The notes beneath the pieces are model-generated. The model was not told where the DNA came from. It made no database searches and saw only the letters and a program-made list of their open reading frames with translations. This document shows positions 9,862 through 21,559 of a stretch of 64,000 nt of DNA, piece after piece. The first letter of the stretch is position 1. Each line of letters opens with the position of its first letter. Source of the DNA: Muraenolepis orangiensis. Taxonomy: Eukaryota; Chordata; Actinopteri; Gadiformes; Muraenolepididae. A program made the position numbers and the translations under genes. The stretch spans positions 18,386,067-18,450,066 of the forward strand of contig CM051018.1 in NCBI GenBank assembly GCA_027704905.1, read 5' to 3'.

Positions 9862-12800
9862 ATGAATAGATACACGACTATCAGGCAGCTGGGGGACGGC
9901 ACCTATGGGTCAGTCATCCTCGGTCGCTGTCTGGAATCAGGGGAACTGGTGGCCATAAAGAAGTGAGTATCAGTGAACCTAATTCAGTTTCTAACGACCA
10001 CCACCGTTTTATGCATTGCAAAACTTGAAATTAAAGTCGAATTTGAGCTGCATCTTTGTTAGTTGAAATGGAGCATAATCAAACGTTTTGGATGTATATT
10101 TTGAAGGAAGTGAGGCCTACACACGACTCATATCTTTTTTGGTTGTCGTCACTTGTGTTTGTGTTTTTATAGAATGAAGAGGAAGTTTTACTCCTGGGAA
10201 GAATGTTTGAATCTTCGTGAGGTGAAAGTAAGTAGCCCATTGACCATGTTTTGGACTTTCACAATACCAACTTTGATTAGAAGACCTTCAAGTCATTTTG
10301 AAGTTTAATTAACAGAAATGTAAGAGAAGCATTGTGTACATGTCCATGTAGATAGAATCTTAAACACTTTCTTCTGGTTCAGGAATAACAATTGTGCTAT
10401 GATATGCTATTATGTGTGTTTGTCAGTTGATTGTATTTAAATATTTTCTTTTGTCCACCCCTGTCCTACCGCCACTATGATTTACATTTTTTCTCACAGC
10501 TCAAAATTACAAACCAGACCTAAGAATAGAAGGTGATTCTTGTGTGCGTTTGGCTTTGACCTCTGGATCCTGTCCCTTACCCTCCTCTTTAGAACTTAAA
10601 AGAAGCAAACCCACCTCCTTTATAACGCGCTAGCCTAGCCCTTAGCATCTCAGTTGGGTTATTAAAAAAAACGGCATTTTAAACCACAAGAAAAAACCCA
10701 AATCCTTTGATGGCTTTTCCCGTAGTAAGGTTTAGCATGGTTAAACCTATATCACTCCAGTGCATGAGTAACGGAAATCTCCAAACCGCTTTTTCTGATC
10801 TGAATTCCAACTGAAAGTGTTACTCCATATATCTACTATTGGAGTGTTTTAACTCCAAGATACAGCTTTGTTTTTATAATAAATGCCCCTCCTTTGTACA
10901 TTTCTGTTTTGAAAAAAAGGACATGCTTTTTGAATGTGCTGAAGTGATTTTGTGTTTGGTCTTGCATGTTTACAGGTACTTGAGTATGGTCAACTTCTGT
11001 CCGCACAAGGGTGCCAATCTAATCTAGTTTCTCGTCACTTTCAGTCCCTAAAGAAGCTGAACCACGCCAATGTGGTTAAGCTCAAGGAGGTTATTCGAGA
11101 GAACGATCACTTGTACTTTGTGTTTGAGTACATGAAGGAGAACTTATATCAGCTGATGAAGGACAGGTATGTATTCATTGTTTTGTGTGTTTCATGATGT
11201 TCCCATTTACTATATATTCTTGGATGATGCTTGAATTCATATCAATTAAGTTTCTGATCTGCTTTTCTCTCCTGCCAGGGCTCGGTTGTTTCCTGAATCG
11301 GCTGTAAGAAACATAATGTTTCAGATAATCCAGGGGCTCACCTTCATTCATAAGCATGGTACGTGCTTAAGCCACAATTCGTTTTTTTGGGTGTCATTGC
11401 TGTGCTAAATCTACATTACACACGCCCAGTGAACCGTGCAATGTGTGGCCTGTGTAGGATTCTTCCACAGGGACATGAAACCTGAAAACCTTCTGTGCAT
11501 GGGACCAGAGCTGGTGAAAATAGCCGACTTTGGGCTAGCTCGTGAGATAAGGTCTTGCCCTCCGTACACAGACTATGTATCTACCAGATGGTAAGACTTT
11601 TCTTCAAATTTTCTTCTTACTTTCTGTGATTTTCACACAATACATGTGTGAAAATCACAGAAAGTAATAACTAGTTTGCCCCCCCCCCCCACTGATATGT
11701 GACACACAATTCCAGTTTATGTGCAATTATTTTAAAGTAAATTAACAAAGCACCTTACCTCGTCATATCTATACTACTGCAGTATTGCACAATGGAGCAC
11801 ACACACACAATGAAGTGTCGTATGCTCTACTTTTATGCTCTACGTTTTTCCTACCGTGACAACTCAGTGGAAAGGGACCGTTGAGCGGTAGTAAGTGTAC
11901 CCTCCTCCTCCGCTAGGTACCGAGCCCCTGAGGTGCTGCTCAGATCCACGTCCTACAGCTCACCCATAGACCAGTGGGCTGTGGGCTGCATCATGGCTGA
12001 ACTGTACACCCTCCGACCCCTGTTCCCCGGATCCAGTGAAATAGACACCATCTTCAAAATCTGCCAAGTCCTGGGAACACCTAAGAAAGTATGTGGTTTT
12101 TATATACAGATGATTAGCTCTCTGTGAGACTCTTCACATCCAAAGTCCAGTGGGTGTGTATTGGTCCTGCTATTTTGCCATCCTTTCTCTTCCAGAATGA
12201 TTGGCCAGAGGGCTTCCAATTGGCAAGCGCCATGAATTTCCGCTGGCCTCAATGTGTACCCAGCAACCTGCGGACACTCATCCCGAATGCCAGTGCTGAA
12301 GCCATCCAACTGATGAGAGATCTACTCCAGTGGGATCCCAAGAAGAGACCGGCTGCTGGGCAGGTAATGTTAACTTACTACTTGTTAGCTGTAGAGTATT
12401 TCTGCAGACTTGAGGAGTAATTCTTTAAAAACACTAAACAAAGACATGAGCCTCATTAAGGACGGCGCCTCCCCCCCCACTCATCCAGGCCTGAATAATT
12501 CAATAAGACACCAAACAAACAGGTGTAGATGTCGATAAATCTTTCTTGTCTCCACCGCCAGGCTCTTCGCTACTCCTACTTCTACGTGGGCCAGGCCTTG
12601 GGCACGCCACAGCAGATCCTGGAGCAGGGCAGGCCTCAGCCTGCTCTGGTACAGCCACATTCCCAACCCCTGCTCCACCAGCAACCCCTCCTGCTCAAGC
12701 CGGTGCCCCCTAGCCAGCCACCGGCGGCCAACCAGCACTCCTCGCACCCTCCCAGGTTGCTGCAGCCGATCCAACCGCCGCCGTCATCCAGCATCCAGGC

Positions 12801-14562
12801 TGCGGCGTACCAGCGGCGCGCAGACCTGGTGCAGGAGCAACCGCTGAAGCCCAAGGAGGCCGAGCGGCCTCCACAGAGCCACCTCCCTTACATCGTGGAC
12901 AAGGGCCTCCAGAGCAAAGTGAGCTTTGTTCCAACCATGAGCCATTTTAAAAAGAAATAAAAAAGTCATAGTGTGATGGTGCACTGAGTGTTTTGTGTTC
13001 TATCGAAGGCACTGAGACAGGATCCTGGGAATGCAAACGCCCTGAGCTTGCAGACCAAGCCCAAGGCGGGGCGACGGCGCTGGGGCCACTGTACAGGGCT
13101 TCTGAAGGGGGACGACTGGGATGACTACGAAGGCAACGAGCTGACGTCTCTGGGGGGCAAGGCTCACCTCTCCATGGAGAAGCCTAAGCGGGGAGCTGAA
13201 GCGTTAAGCAGGTAACGCTTTCTGTTATGCGCATGTAAGAGGAAGTAAAAGCTTTTGGAGTACAAGGTTTTGGAGTACAATTGTTTGCCACTGATGGGGC
13301 GGGGGGGGGAGGTGCCAGGGTGGATTATTTTATATATGTTTATTATTAATATGACCAAGAAAGAATGTCAGTTATGTATTTATTTTTAGGTCTGTTCACT
13401 AAATAGCAGATACGTAACAAATCAAGTATGAATTGAGTAACAAATCGAAACTTCCCTCTTACATATATACATATCTATTTACATGGTTCATTATCTAAAA
13501 CTATTTAATTTCCCTCGGGATAAATAAAGTAATCTTGAATCTTGAATCTTGTATATATATATATTATGTATTTTTTCAACCCTCCTCTCAACAACATAAA
13601 AACAGTCTTGTAACTACCCTCTTTTCTTAGATATGGAAATGTCCTGGATTTCAGCCGGCCTAAAGGCAAGGAAGAAGTTCCATTGAATCTGAATAAGGCT
13701 TCTTCCACATACAAGGACCCATCAAGAACAGCCTCCGCAAAGCAGCATTACTTGAAACAGTCTAGATATTTACCTGGTAACCGCACATTTCATTACAAAT
13801 AATAGTACAAACTTGTAGAAATTGGTATAATCTGTGAGTGTTGTTTTTTGTCAATTATATTGTAGTCTTATATCGAAATGGCGGGCCACATGTCCTTGAA
13901 TAAGCCATAGCCTAACATGGTTTCTTTCAGGAATCGATACCAAAAATAATCTGGCGGTGAATTCAAACAAGGATGTGAGTGGGAGCCACCTGTGGGGGAA
14001 CAGCATTCCCTTCGGAGGAACGCTACCAAACAGAGGCAGTCATGGTAATGTTACTGTTTAATTCACATGGTGGATGGATTTAAATAACTGTTTATTATGT
14101 ATTCATACTCTTATCGTTGTTGAATTCCCCTGCAGGCACGAATACAACTCCAAGTGGATATGTCCCCTCCTCCTATTTGAAAAAGGAGCTTGGTTCTGCT
14201 GGACACAGAGGGCCAATGGGACCCACCATGGATCCAAGTTCAACAGCATCGAGTAAGTACACTTGTTTGTTTTGGTTTTTAACTGATTCATTTAATTGTT
14301 ATATTTCTTATGTGTGTCTCTGTTGCTCCTTATTATAATTTTACCAATGTGTTGTTGTGAAACTAGTGTTTAACGATCCCCTTTCACCTTGCATTACCCA
14401 ATGGTAGACTACGCAACGTGGAGGTCCAACCGCAGTCACGTGGGCACCTCGTCTTATTCTCCGTCAGCCAGCAAGAGCCCACCGTGTGTGGCGCCTCATC
14501 CCCCTGTGGTGCAGAACCTCCACGGGAGGAGAGACTGGTCCGCCAAGTACGGACACCGCTAG
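9862..14562 (+). CDS. CILK1: ciliogenesis-associated kinase 1 (intestinal cell kinase)
   Basis: Ser/Thr kinase of the RCK (MAK/ICK/MOK) family. It acts at ciliary tips to limit cilium length and tune intraflagellar transport. Coding exons: 9862-9962, 10173-10227, 11045-11166, 11279-11358, 11458-11590, 11917-12088, 12196-12363, 12562-12918, 13009-13211, 13631-13776, 13931-14044, 14136-14252, 14408-14562, giving 640 aa (human 632). Visible: glycine loop GDGTYGSV, Lys33 in VAIKK, catalytic HRDMKPEN (Asp125), DFG at 143-145, and the TDY activation motif with T157 and Y159 at the same numbers as in human. The tail is proline/glutamine-rich, then GRRRWG, YGNVLDF, KQHYLKQSRYLPG and a terminal HGRRDWSAKYGHR. 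The paralogue MAK shares much of this, and HRDMKPEN is MAK-like. Tail motifs and the FBXO9 neighbour favour CILK1. All introns read as GT-AG. Confidence 0.95.
11618..11666. repeat. perfect 22-bp stem-loop in CILK1 intron 5
   Basis: TACTTTCTGTGATTTTCAC and three more bases (11618-11639) are followed by a 5-nt loop and the exact reverse complement at 11645-11666. It starts 28 nt after the exon 5 donor at 11590/11591. Confidence 0.9.
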
Positions 14563-15345
14563 CTAGGTGGCGTCCCCTCGCCCGTCCCATGCTTTGTTCC
14601 AGGGGCTTCTGTGCCTCAAAACAAACTCTTTCCCTCCAAAGAGTAGGCGTAGGTGCATTTTGTAACGTGATAACGATGACATTTGTACATATATTCTATG
14701 GAGCAATAACTTGGGTTGTACAACATGTGGTGCAGTGTGTGTTCTTTTTATTTTTTTGCGTGTATCAGTTTGAGTAAAGCATTTTGCCTTTTTTTTTTTT
14801 TTAAATATAGTTCTGCTTCGTATTTCTGTATCTTATATAACTATTGTACTGAAGCCATATTATAATTTTTTTTACAAACATTTTGTTTATTTCCTTTTTG
14901 TCCAGTTGACATGGCCCCCGAAAGTATTTCCACACATTTTTACTGTTGTTGTTGTTGTTGTTGTTGTCGTCGTTATGGCCTTCATTTATTTGTTTAGTTT
15001 CACAGTGAAGTTGCCAATCTGCTCGAAATGATTAATGGTAAAATAAACATGTGTTCACTTTGTTTCTTACAAAATTGAACTACAACTAAATTCCTATTTA
15101 AATTATTTATAGACTATTACTGTTTAGATTATAATAAGACCAGAGTTACATACTTTACTGTTGTGTGTGTGTGTAAACTGGTGTTACTTTTTGTACATTT
15201 TCTTTTATATTTACTTTTTATACTCTAAATGTATGCTTATGCTTTTTTTTTATACTTTTGTTCCATTACGATATTAATGCAACTTTTGGCACCAATTTCC
15301 AGTGATGTTGGTGAATGACAAATAAATTAAGCTTAATATCTGTAT
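14563..15345 (+). other. CILK1 3' untranslated region
   Basis: AT-rich sequence after the CILK1 stop with no coding signal. Two canonical AATAAA signals lie at 15042-15047 and 15321-15326, so two alternative polyadenylation ends are plausible. A (GTT)n run sits near 14943-14967. Confidence 0.65.
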
Positions 15346-15659
15346 CAAGCTTGGTTTCCTGTGAATTTTTTGAAGGGAGAATATGTAAATGTGAACATTT
15401 GACAACTCCGTTATATTTAGTTTTGTTAAAATAATGTCAACCGATGTCTATTTTAGTTGACAGTTGCCACTATTATAACATTATCATATATATTACACTA
15501 CACTATCAAACACTATCATACTTTTGCTGGACTTTCTCACTACAGACTCATTGCAGTTTCTGCACTGTACTGCACTGTATTCATGATGCACTACTTGCAC
15601 TTTAAAATGCTTTTTATATGCTGAAATGATATATATTAGATATATTAGATATAATAATT

Positions 15660-16066
15660 CGATTTCTATCCTTTATATAGTGTTCGATTCTGGAGGGAAT
15701 GGGGCATTACATTGTAATGTCTCCTCAGATTCTGGTGAACTTTTACCGGTGTGCCTTTGAAAGCATCCTCACCAACTGCATCACAGTGTGGTACAGCAAC
15801 TGCACTGTTTCAGACCTGAAAGCGCTGCAGAGGGTGGTGAAAACTGCCCAACGCATCGTTGGATTGCCCCTCCCTGCAATAAAGACTACCCACCACAAAC
15901 GGTGTCTGAGGAAGGCACAACAAATAGTCAAAGACACCTCTCACCCCAACCATGGACGGTTTGCCCTCCTCGCTATGGGAAACCTTTGTTCCAAGTCAAG
16001 CAGGCTTAGGAACAGCTTCTTCCCCTCAGCTGTCATCTCTCTGAACTCTGTACCACGATGACAGCC
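15660..16066 (+). mobile_element. LINE reverse transcriptase C-terminal remnant
   Basis: The frame 15699-16061 reads SILTNCITVWYSNCTVSDLK, ALQRVVKTAQRIVGLPLP, RCLRKAQQIVKDTSHPNH and RNSFFPSAVISLNS. These are the usual C-terminal blocks of fish non-LTR retrotransposon ORF2 proteins. The stop is followed by a polyC-rich 3' tail (16064-16105). Only this end is present, as expected for a 5'-truncated insertion. Confidence 0.85.
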
Positions 16067-16104
16067 CCCCCCCCCCCCCCCCGCCCTCTGAACTCTGCCC
16101 CCCC

Positions 16105-16600
16105 CCCTCTGCTGCCCAACATACAAACTCTGCTGACCCTTTCACTATCAATGTCTTCAACGGCCTTGCACTGGATCATAACTCCCTACCTCTACCTATA
16201 GTTTACATATTTATTGTTGACACACCTGTATGATAGTCATGTACATTTTACATGCTTCGAGAGGCTGGTCACCTCATTTACATTTACATTTATATATATT
16301 TATCCTGCTTTCAATAACTGCATCACTACCTGTTAAATACTACTTACCTGTATATATACACCTATTGATACCTGTTTTAATAGTAGTAATAATACTAGTA
16401 ATTTATACTAGTAATAATACTAGTAACTTAATACTATTTTTTTAGTAGTAGACTGTTTTTACATATGAACTGTAACTGTACATTATATATTTTACTGCAA
16501 CATTTGCACTCCGCTAAATTATTTTTTGCTGTACTCAGCAAGTACAGTAGTGTGCTGCAATGACTGTGGAGACAATACATTTGAATAATATATTAATACT
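16105..16600 (+). repeat. LINE 3' tail, AT-rich spacer
   Basis: Continues from the LINE fragment and ends in GCTGTACTCAGCAAG ... TGCTGCAATGACTG ... ACAATACATTTGAAT. A very similar ending occurs at 56930-57010, marking a shared 3' tail. From 16600 to 17340 I see no gene. The stretch 16640-16960 is moderately GC-rich but has no recognisable coding frame. Confidence 0.55.
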
Positions 16601-17463
16601 TATACTACCTAATTATTATACTACCTAATTATTATTTTTTTCCAAAAACGAAGGCAGACTGCCACGTGCAGCGCCTCATTTGGATGTGTCTGAAGTCTTG
16701 GAGCTTGACTTCCCTACGTTTCTCCTACAAATGGGCCTTGAGCTTGTTTGGAGGTTCTAGCAGGGGAGCAGCTACTGGTATACCACGATGCTCGTCCGCC
16801 GGGATACGTCCTCTAGCACCGAGCGCGGGGCTTCGGGAGGGACACACATGGAACGGAGGGAGGAAGGGGACACCCGCCTAGCCAGCCAGATCAGCCGAAT
16901 CAACCCTAGCGATCAATGGGGTGACAGATGTCGCAGCCAGATCGCCCTCACATCCATTAGCAGTAGGCGGGGTGTTTGTATATGTACCTCTCCGTGTACA
17001 CGTTTGTTTCAGTCATGGTGTCACTTTCTTGCACATTATTTATTGTTTTGTTGTAATAGGTTTGTGATAATTCAATAGACATGAAAATTCATTCGTGGTT
17101 ACATTAATATAGGTTTGTTTTATACGTTTTAATACGTTTTCGTGTAATCTCCCACAATGCATCGCATTGATATGCAAATGAACATTTTTGTCATTGGCCA
17201 GGAGTTGTTGACGTGCCGGACCGCGTCCGAGTCCATTGAAGGGCTACTTGCTTGATAAAGATTCGTTTGTCAGTCGACCTCCTGATCAACAGTTACATAG
17301 CATTCTCACGCTTCATAGTTACCTCCTTTTTGCAACTGGTAAAGGTTTGTAGACCTACTTACAGTATGTCTAGACTCTACACACCCGTTATATAATATAT
17401 ATTATTAATGATTATAATGTTGCATATTTGTGTTACAAATTGATTTAAGGTCCTGTAATAGCC

Positions 17464-19763
17464 ATGGCTGGAAAAGTTGTGTTGTACTACTTTCACGGGC
17501 GAGGGAAAATGGAATCTATTCGTTGGCTTCTGACAGCGGCTGAAGTTGAGGTGAGTTAAATATCTTTGACATGGGGTGGGACAAGTGAGTTGTTTATTCT
17601 GGGGACAGAAAGACAGAAATCACTGAGGACAGTGAGACAGAAATCACACGGTTAAAAACACATTTTGCTTAGCCTCTGGTGTTGTCGAGAACTTCCTCAC
17701 CCCACACAACTGGGCCGGCACTCGACACTGCACTCACTTACCTTGGCAATGCACACGATCTGATACAGAGACTCGTCTGTTTTATCATGCATAGCACGTG
17801 ATTTATACTAGTACATCTAATGTCTATTCATTCTACGTTCACAGTTTGACGAAGTGAATTTCACAAGCCGCGACCAGTACACAAAACTGCTGGACGGTAT
17901 GTAGTCTTATGCGGGGTTTTTTTTTCTGATGGTTTACAATGTAACCTTTGCACACAATACTGAACCACCTCTCAATCCTACTCGATCGTTTCTGTCCCAC
18001 CTACTTATTTTCCACCGACCTACAATATATGTACTTTGTGCAAACATGATTTGACACCTTTGGTTACAATGTTATCTATTTCTGACATTTTTTATATTTT
18101 GTGTCTTTCATTTTGTAAAAGCATTTTTGGAACCTACTTGTGAAACTGTTTGCCTGCATTGTTTTCATTGTCGTTTCTTGGCAGATGGAGCTCTCATGTT
18201 TCAACAGGTCCCAATGGTGGAAATTGATGGCATGCGTCTGATTCAGACAAAGGCCATCTTGAAGTACATTGCGGAGAAATACCATCTTGATGGAAAAGAC
18301 ATTAAAGATCGTGCAATGTGGGCATATTAATGCATTTTAATGCATTACATATTGTAATGCATTTTTTTTAAATACATTATTTTTGCCATAATGGTGCATG
18401 ATTTGCAACAGTCAATGCAACCTGATCAATATTTGTTTTATTTCAGGGTCAACATGTATTCCGAGGGACTGATTGATCTCATGGAGATGATCATGATTTT
18501 ACCCTTCACCCCGCCTGCCGATTTGAAAACCAAGCTGGAAGGCATTGAAACTAAAGCAACAGGCCGCTACTTGCCAGTGTTTGAAAAGGTAACATAACGC
18601 CATGCAACTCATTAGAATAAAGGCGAGCTTAGTGTGAAAGTGTTGGTCATTAACACATAAGTAATGACAATATTATGAAAGTCAAAGTGGCAGTACTCAT
18701 AGCTGTTCAGTAGGTCACTGCCTGTGGATAAAAACTATCCTTAAACCTGGTAGTCCTTGTTGTACTGATGCTGCGCAACCGGTGACCAGACGGTAGGGGG
18801 GGGGAGAAGAGATGGTGCCCAGGGTGGTTGCAGTCCTTTATGATGGACATGGCCTTCTTCCGACATCTGGTCCTAAAGATCTCGTCAATGCATGGAAGTG
18901 ACCTAGTAGCAGACAACGCTGCCACAAGCCATCCAAATGGCTGCTCCGGGATCCTCCCGAGGACACAGGGGGATGAGGGAACCAGTGTATTGCAGAGTTT
19001 GTAGATGAATGGTGAACAGAGCAGGTGGTACATGCTAGCGCTGTCCTGGAGTGGGTGGCTGGTTTAACCTGTGCCCCTTGATTACCAAGGACCCACCGGC
19101 GTGCACCCCACCAGCCATCACCACTGCTGTTTAAAGCAGCCATTAACCACACACACTCCACAGTTACATTATTCATTTTTTGAATTCCCCTTTTTTGACC
19201 AGCTCCTCTTGGTTACGTTTTGAACCCCCCCAAAAAAGGGAGTCAGAATTTGCTTGTGTCGGCATTTGGTATGTCAAATAAATAAGTGGCCAAAACATTT
19301 GCGTGATGTAACCGCCAGGCTCTCTCGGGTTCCATCTTCCTGGTGGGTGGAAAGCTAAGCTGTGCAGATGTACAGCTGATGGAGTGTTCTCTGATGTTGG
19401 AAGAGAAGTTCCCTGGAATAATGGCCGACTTCCCCAACGTCAAGGTACATTTCTCCAGCTTATTCTAAGAAACTGTCAATCATACGTGTTTCTTCCTGCA
19501 CAACTCCTGAGCTACCAGTTATTTGCAAATGTATTGCCTGCAAATCATTTGTATCCTTACATTACTAGTTCACTGGCTAAATACAGTTCACTTTTGTATT
19601 GACTGATTAACTTGCCTTTCAGTCGTTCCAGGGCAGAATGTCAAGGAATCCAGCAATTGAGAAATTCCTGCAACCAGGCAGCAAGAGGAAGCCCCAACCA
19701 GACGACAATTATATTAAAACCGTTATGGAGGTTCTCGATCTTAAATTACCAATCATTCGCTAA
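17464..19763 (+). CDS. GSTA: glutathione S-transferase, alpha class
   Basis: Cytosolic enzyme joining glutathione to electrophiles, and reducing lipid peroxides in this class. Exons: 17464-17550, 17845-17896, 18185-18317, 18447-18588, 19319-19444, 19623-19763, giving 226 aa (family about 222). The N-terminal thioredoxin-fold domain has VVLYYFHGRGKMESIRWLL with catalytic Tyr9 aligned, and the G-site strand QVPMVEIDGMRLIQT. The C-terminal helical domain has VNMYSEGLIDLMEMI, LVGGKLSCADVQLMECSLML and FLQPGSKRKPQPDDN. Exon phases match mammalian GSTA genes. Position 15 is Lys where human GSTA1 has Arg. Exon 5 begins ALSGSIFLVGG, a little shorter than in mammals. A LINE fragment lies in intron 4. 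A possible noncoding first exon ends near 17339. AATAAA at 20098-20103 marks a likely 3' end. TMEM14A next door is also a neighbour of human GSTA genes. Confidence 0.95.
18707..19110 (-). mobile_element. LINE reverse transcriptase C-terminal remnant
   Basis: The minus frame reads RKKAMSIIKDCNHPGHHLF, SPPLPSGHRLRSI and FKDSFYPQAV, the same ORF2 C-terminal blocks as at 15699-16061 but a different copy. It is antisense inside GSTA intron 4. Frame breaks show it is inactive. Confidence 0.75.
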
Positions 19764-20479
19764 AAAGATACAAAGTCCTTTAGCCACTCAGTGCATAGTT
19801 CATTATTTCACAATGTTGAGTAGTTTATTATGGCCTCTTCAATCTTCAACACTTGATTAACAGAAATGGCATAGCTATCTGATATGGCCAATAGCAAATG
19901 TACTTTCATAAGATTCATATATATAAATGATTAAAGACAAATCGTTTCTGCATGGAGTCATCCTGTATCAATTCTGTAAGAAATTATGTAAGATACCCAT
20001 CTGATGCTGAAGTGTTAAATGTGAACCTGTATTGCAGGAGTGCAGCCTTTAGAAGCAACAGCTAAACTCATTGCATGGCAGCCAAATATTTAGGCACAAT
20101 AAAAGGCAAATGGGGACAAAAGCAGATTTAATAATGTCAAACTCTGAAACACTTTTGTGGCTCTGCACATCTCATCGCTGTCTGACATACTATACTTCGC
20201 AATTATATTAGTATATTATGAGTTGGCAATTGTACAGGCAAACATCAAATAAGTGAGTGAATCAGTTACTTTAATTCATACTATATAACATTTAGTTGAA
20301 CACCAGATCACAATACTGTTCTTGCAGTCATCACATGGAACATAAGCTCATTCTACAAAAGATATGTAGTTTTTAGATCATTGGGAATGTTAGAAAAGTC
20401 TCATTCTTCTTTCAGTAGACACAAACTGTGTGTCATGGTCATAGGTCATGGTCCGAACCCCATTGTCTTGGTTTTAGTG
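19764..20479 (+). other. GSTA 3' UTR and convergent spacer
   Basis: AT-rich, no gene. AATAAA at 20098-20103 is the most likely GSTA polyadenylation signal. TMEM14A ends convergently at 20480, leaving about 380 bp that must contain its 3' UTR. Confidence 0.5.
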
Positions 20480-21124
20480 TCACATACTAAACTTGAAGAG
20501 CAGCCGCACAACCATGAACAAACTGTAAGGGAGACAGAGAGAACAGTTAGACACAATACATCAACATTATGCTACATCCACAATGTCCGCAAAAATGATT
20601 TAGACAACCAACTTTACAGAGTGTGTCTTTTCTGACCTTAGTACTGCCATAAAACCAGCAGGCAGTAGTTTTCCAGAGTTCCTAAACCTCATTCCCATCA
20701 CAAGAGTGAGAATTCCCGAGGAAACTGAAGCAAATAAAAAAGGAACACATTTTGTACAACCACCGCCTGGATAGCAGATTACAGCCAACAGCATCCCTGC
20801 TGAATGTGTAGAAACAAATGCCTACTCACGAAAGGAGGTGCTGATGTCGTGCTCGTCCAGTGACATCATTATTGCTCCATAGGTAGAGAGTCCACCGAAC
20901 ACTAAGCCAGCTATCAAGGACATCACACTACCTAACAATGACAGCATGCAAGTGACATGGTGATTAGAATGCAAATTGTACCGTTACACTCGGAGCAAGG
21001 CTTCATTTTGAGCATACTGTAGATGTCTTCACATTAACTTTTGTCAACCTTTTCTTTGATATCCCATAAATCCGCCCAAAACGACGATTGCTGCGTAGCC
21101 AAAACCAAGCCAGTCGACTGCCAT
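20480..21124 (-). CDS. TMEM14A: transmembrane protein 14A
   Basis: Small multi-pass membrane protein of the TMEM14 (UPF0136) family. Human TMEM14A is reported in mitochondria and ER and linked to resistance to apoptosis. Coding exons: 21049-21124, 20830-20931, 20637-20724, 20480-20522, giving 102 aa (human 99). Sequence blocks: MAVDWLGFGYAAIVVLGGF, then GSVMSLIAGLVFGGLSTYGA, ILTLVMGMRFRNSGKLLPAG and a hydrophobic C-terminus LSLFMVVRLLFKFSM, together making three to four membrane helices. The LPAG near the last helix and the GMRF motif are family hallmarks. TMEM14C is the closest alternative, but the short N-terminus and the GSTA neighbour favour 14A. A noncoding first exon ends at a CAAG/GTAAGT donor at 21418. 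Confidence 0.92.
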
Positions 21125-21417
21125 CGTAGAGCTGATGAACAAGGAGAAAACATGGTTCGTGTTATCGTTTACTTCGCCATTGTATTATGGCGTTCTCGGG
21201 GTGAGCCTAGTTGAAACGCTACACATGTATTGCATATATATTATGAACGTACATGTTACACAAACCTATGATATAATACAGACCACGACCAACGGCCACA
21301 AGAGGTCAATGTTCGTTTAGATTAGTGTGGTACTGGGCCAGCGGACTTACAACACTGATAAATGCGTTGGTTTACAACCCGAACTAATAGCCGGACGCCG
21401 TTTATAATTCGACTTAC

Positions 21418-21545
21418 CTTGAATTGAAACTTTATGATGAGATATGTTCTGGTGACTTCAGATGAGACCGTACTTCCACTTGCTTTGCCTTTCCTGATAT
21501 ACAACGGAACGCCTACGTTACTGCGCATGCGTGTTTTGATGACAG
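21418..21545 (-). promoter_or_regulatory. TMEM14A noncoding exon 1 and NRF1-like site
   Basis: On the minus strand a clear donor (CAAG then GTAAGTC) ends a leader exon at 21418. At 21532-21541 is TGCGCATGCG, a match to the palindromic NRF1 site common in promoters of mitochondrial and housekeeping genes. The transcription start is presumably between these and is not directly visible. Confidence 0.5.
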
Positions 21546-21559
21546 ACGGTAGAATACTC

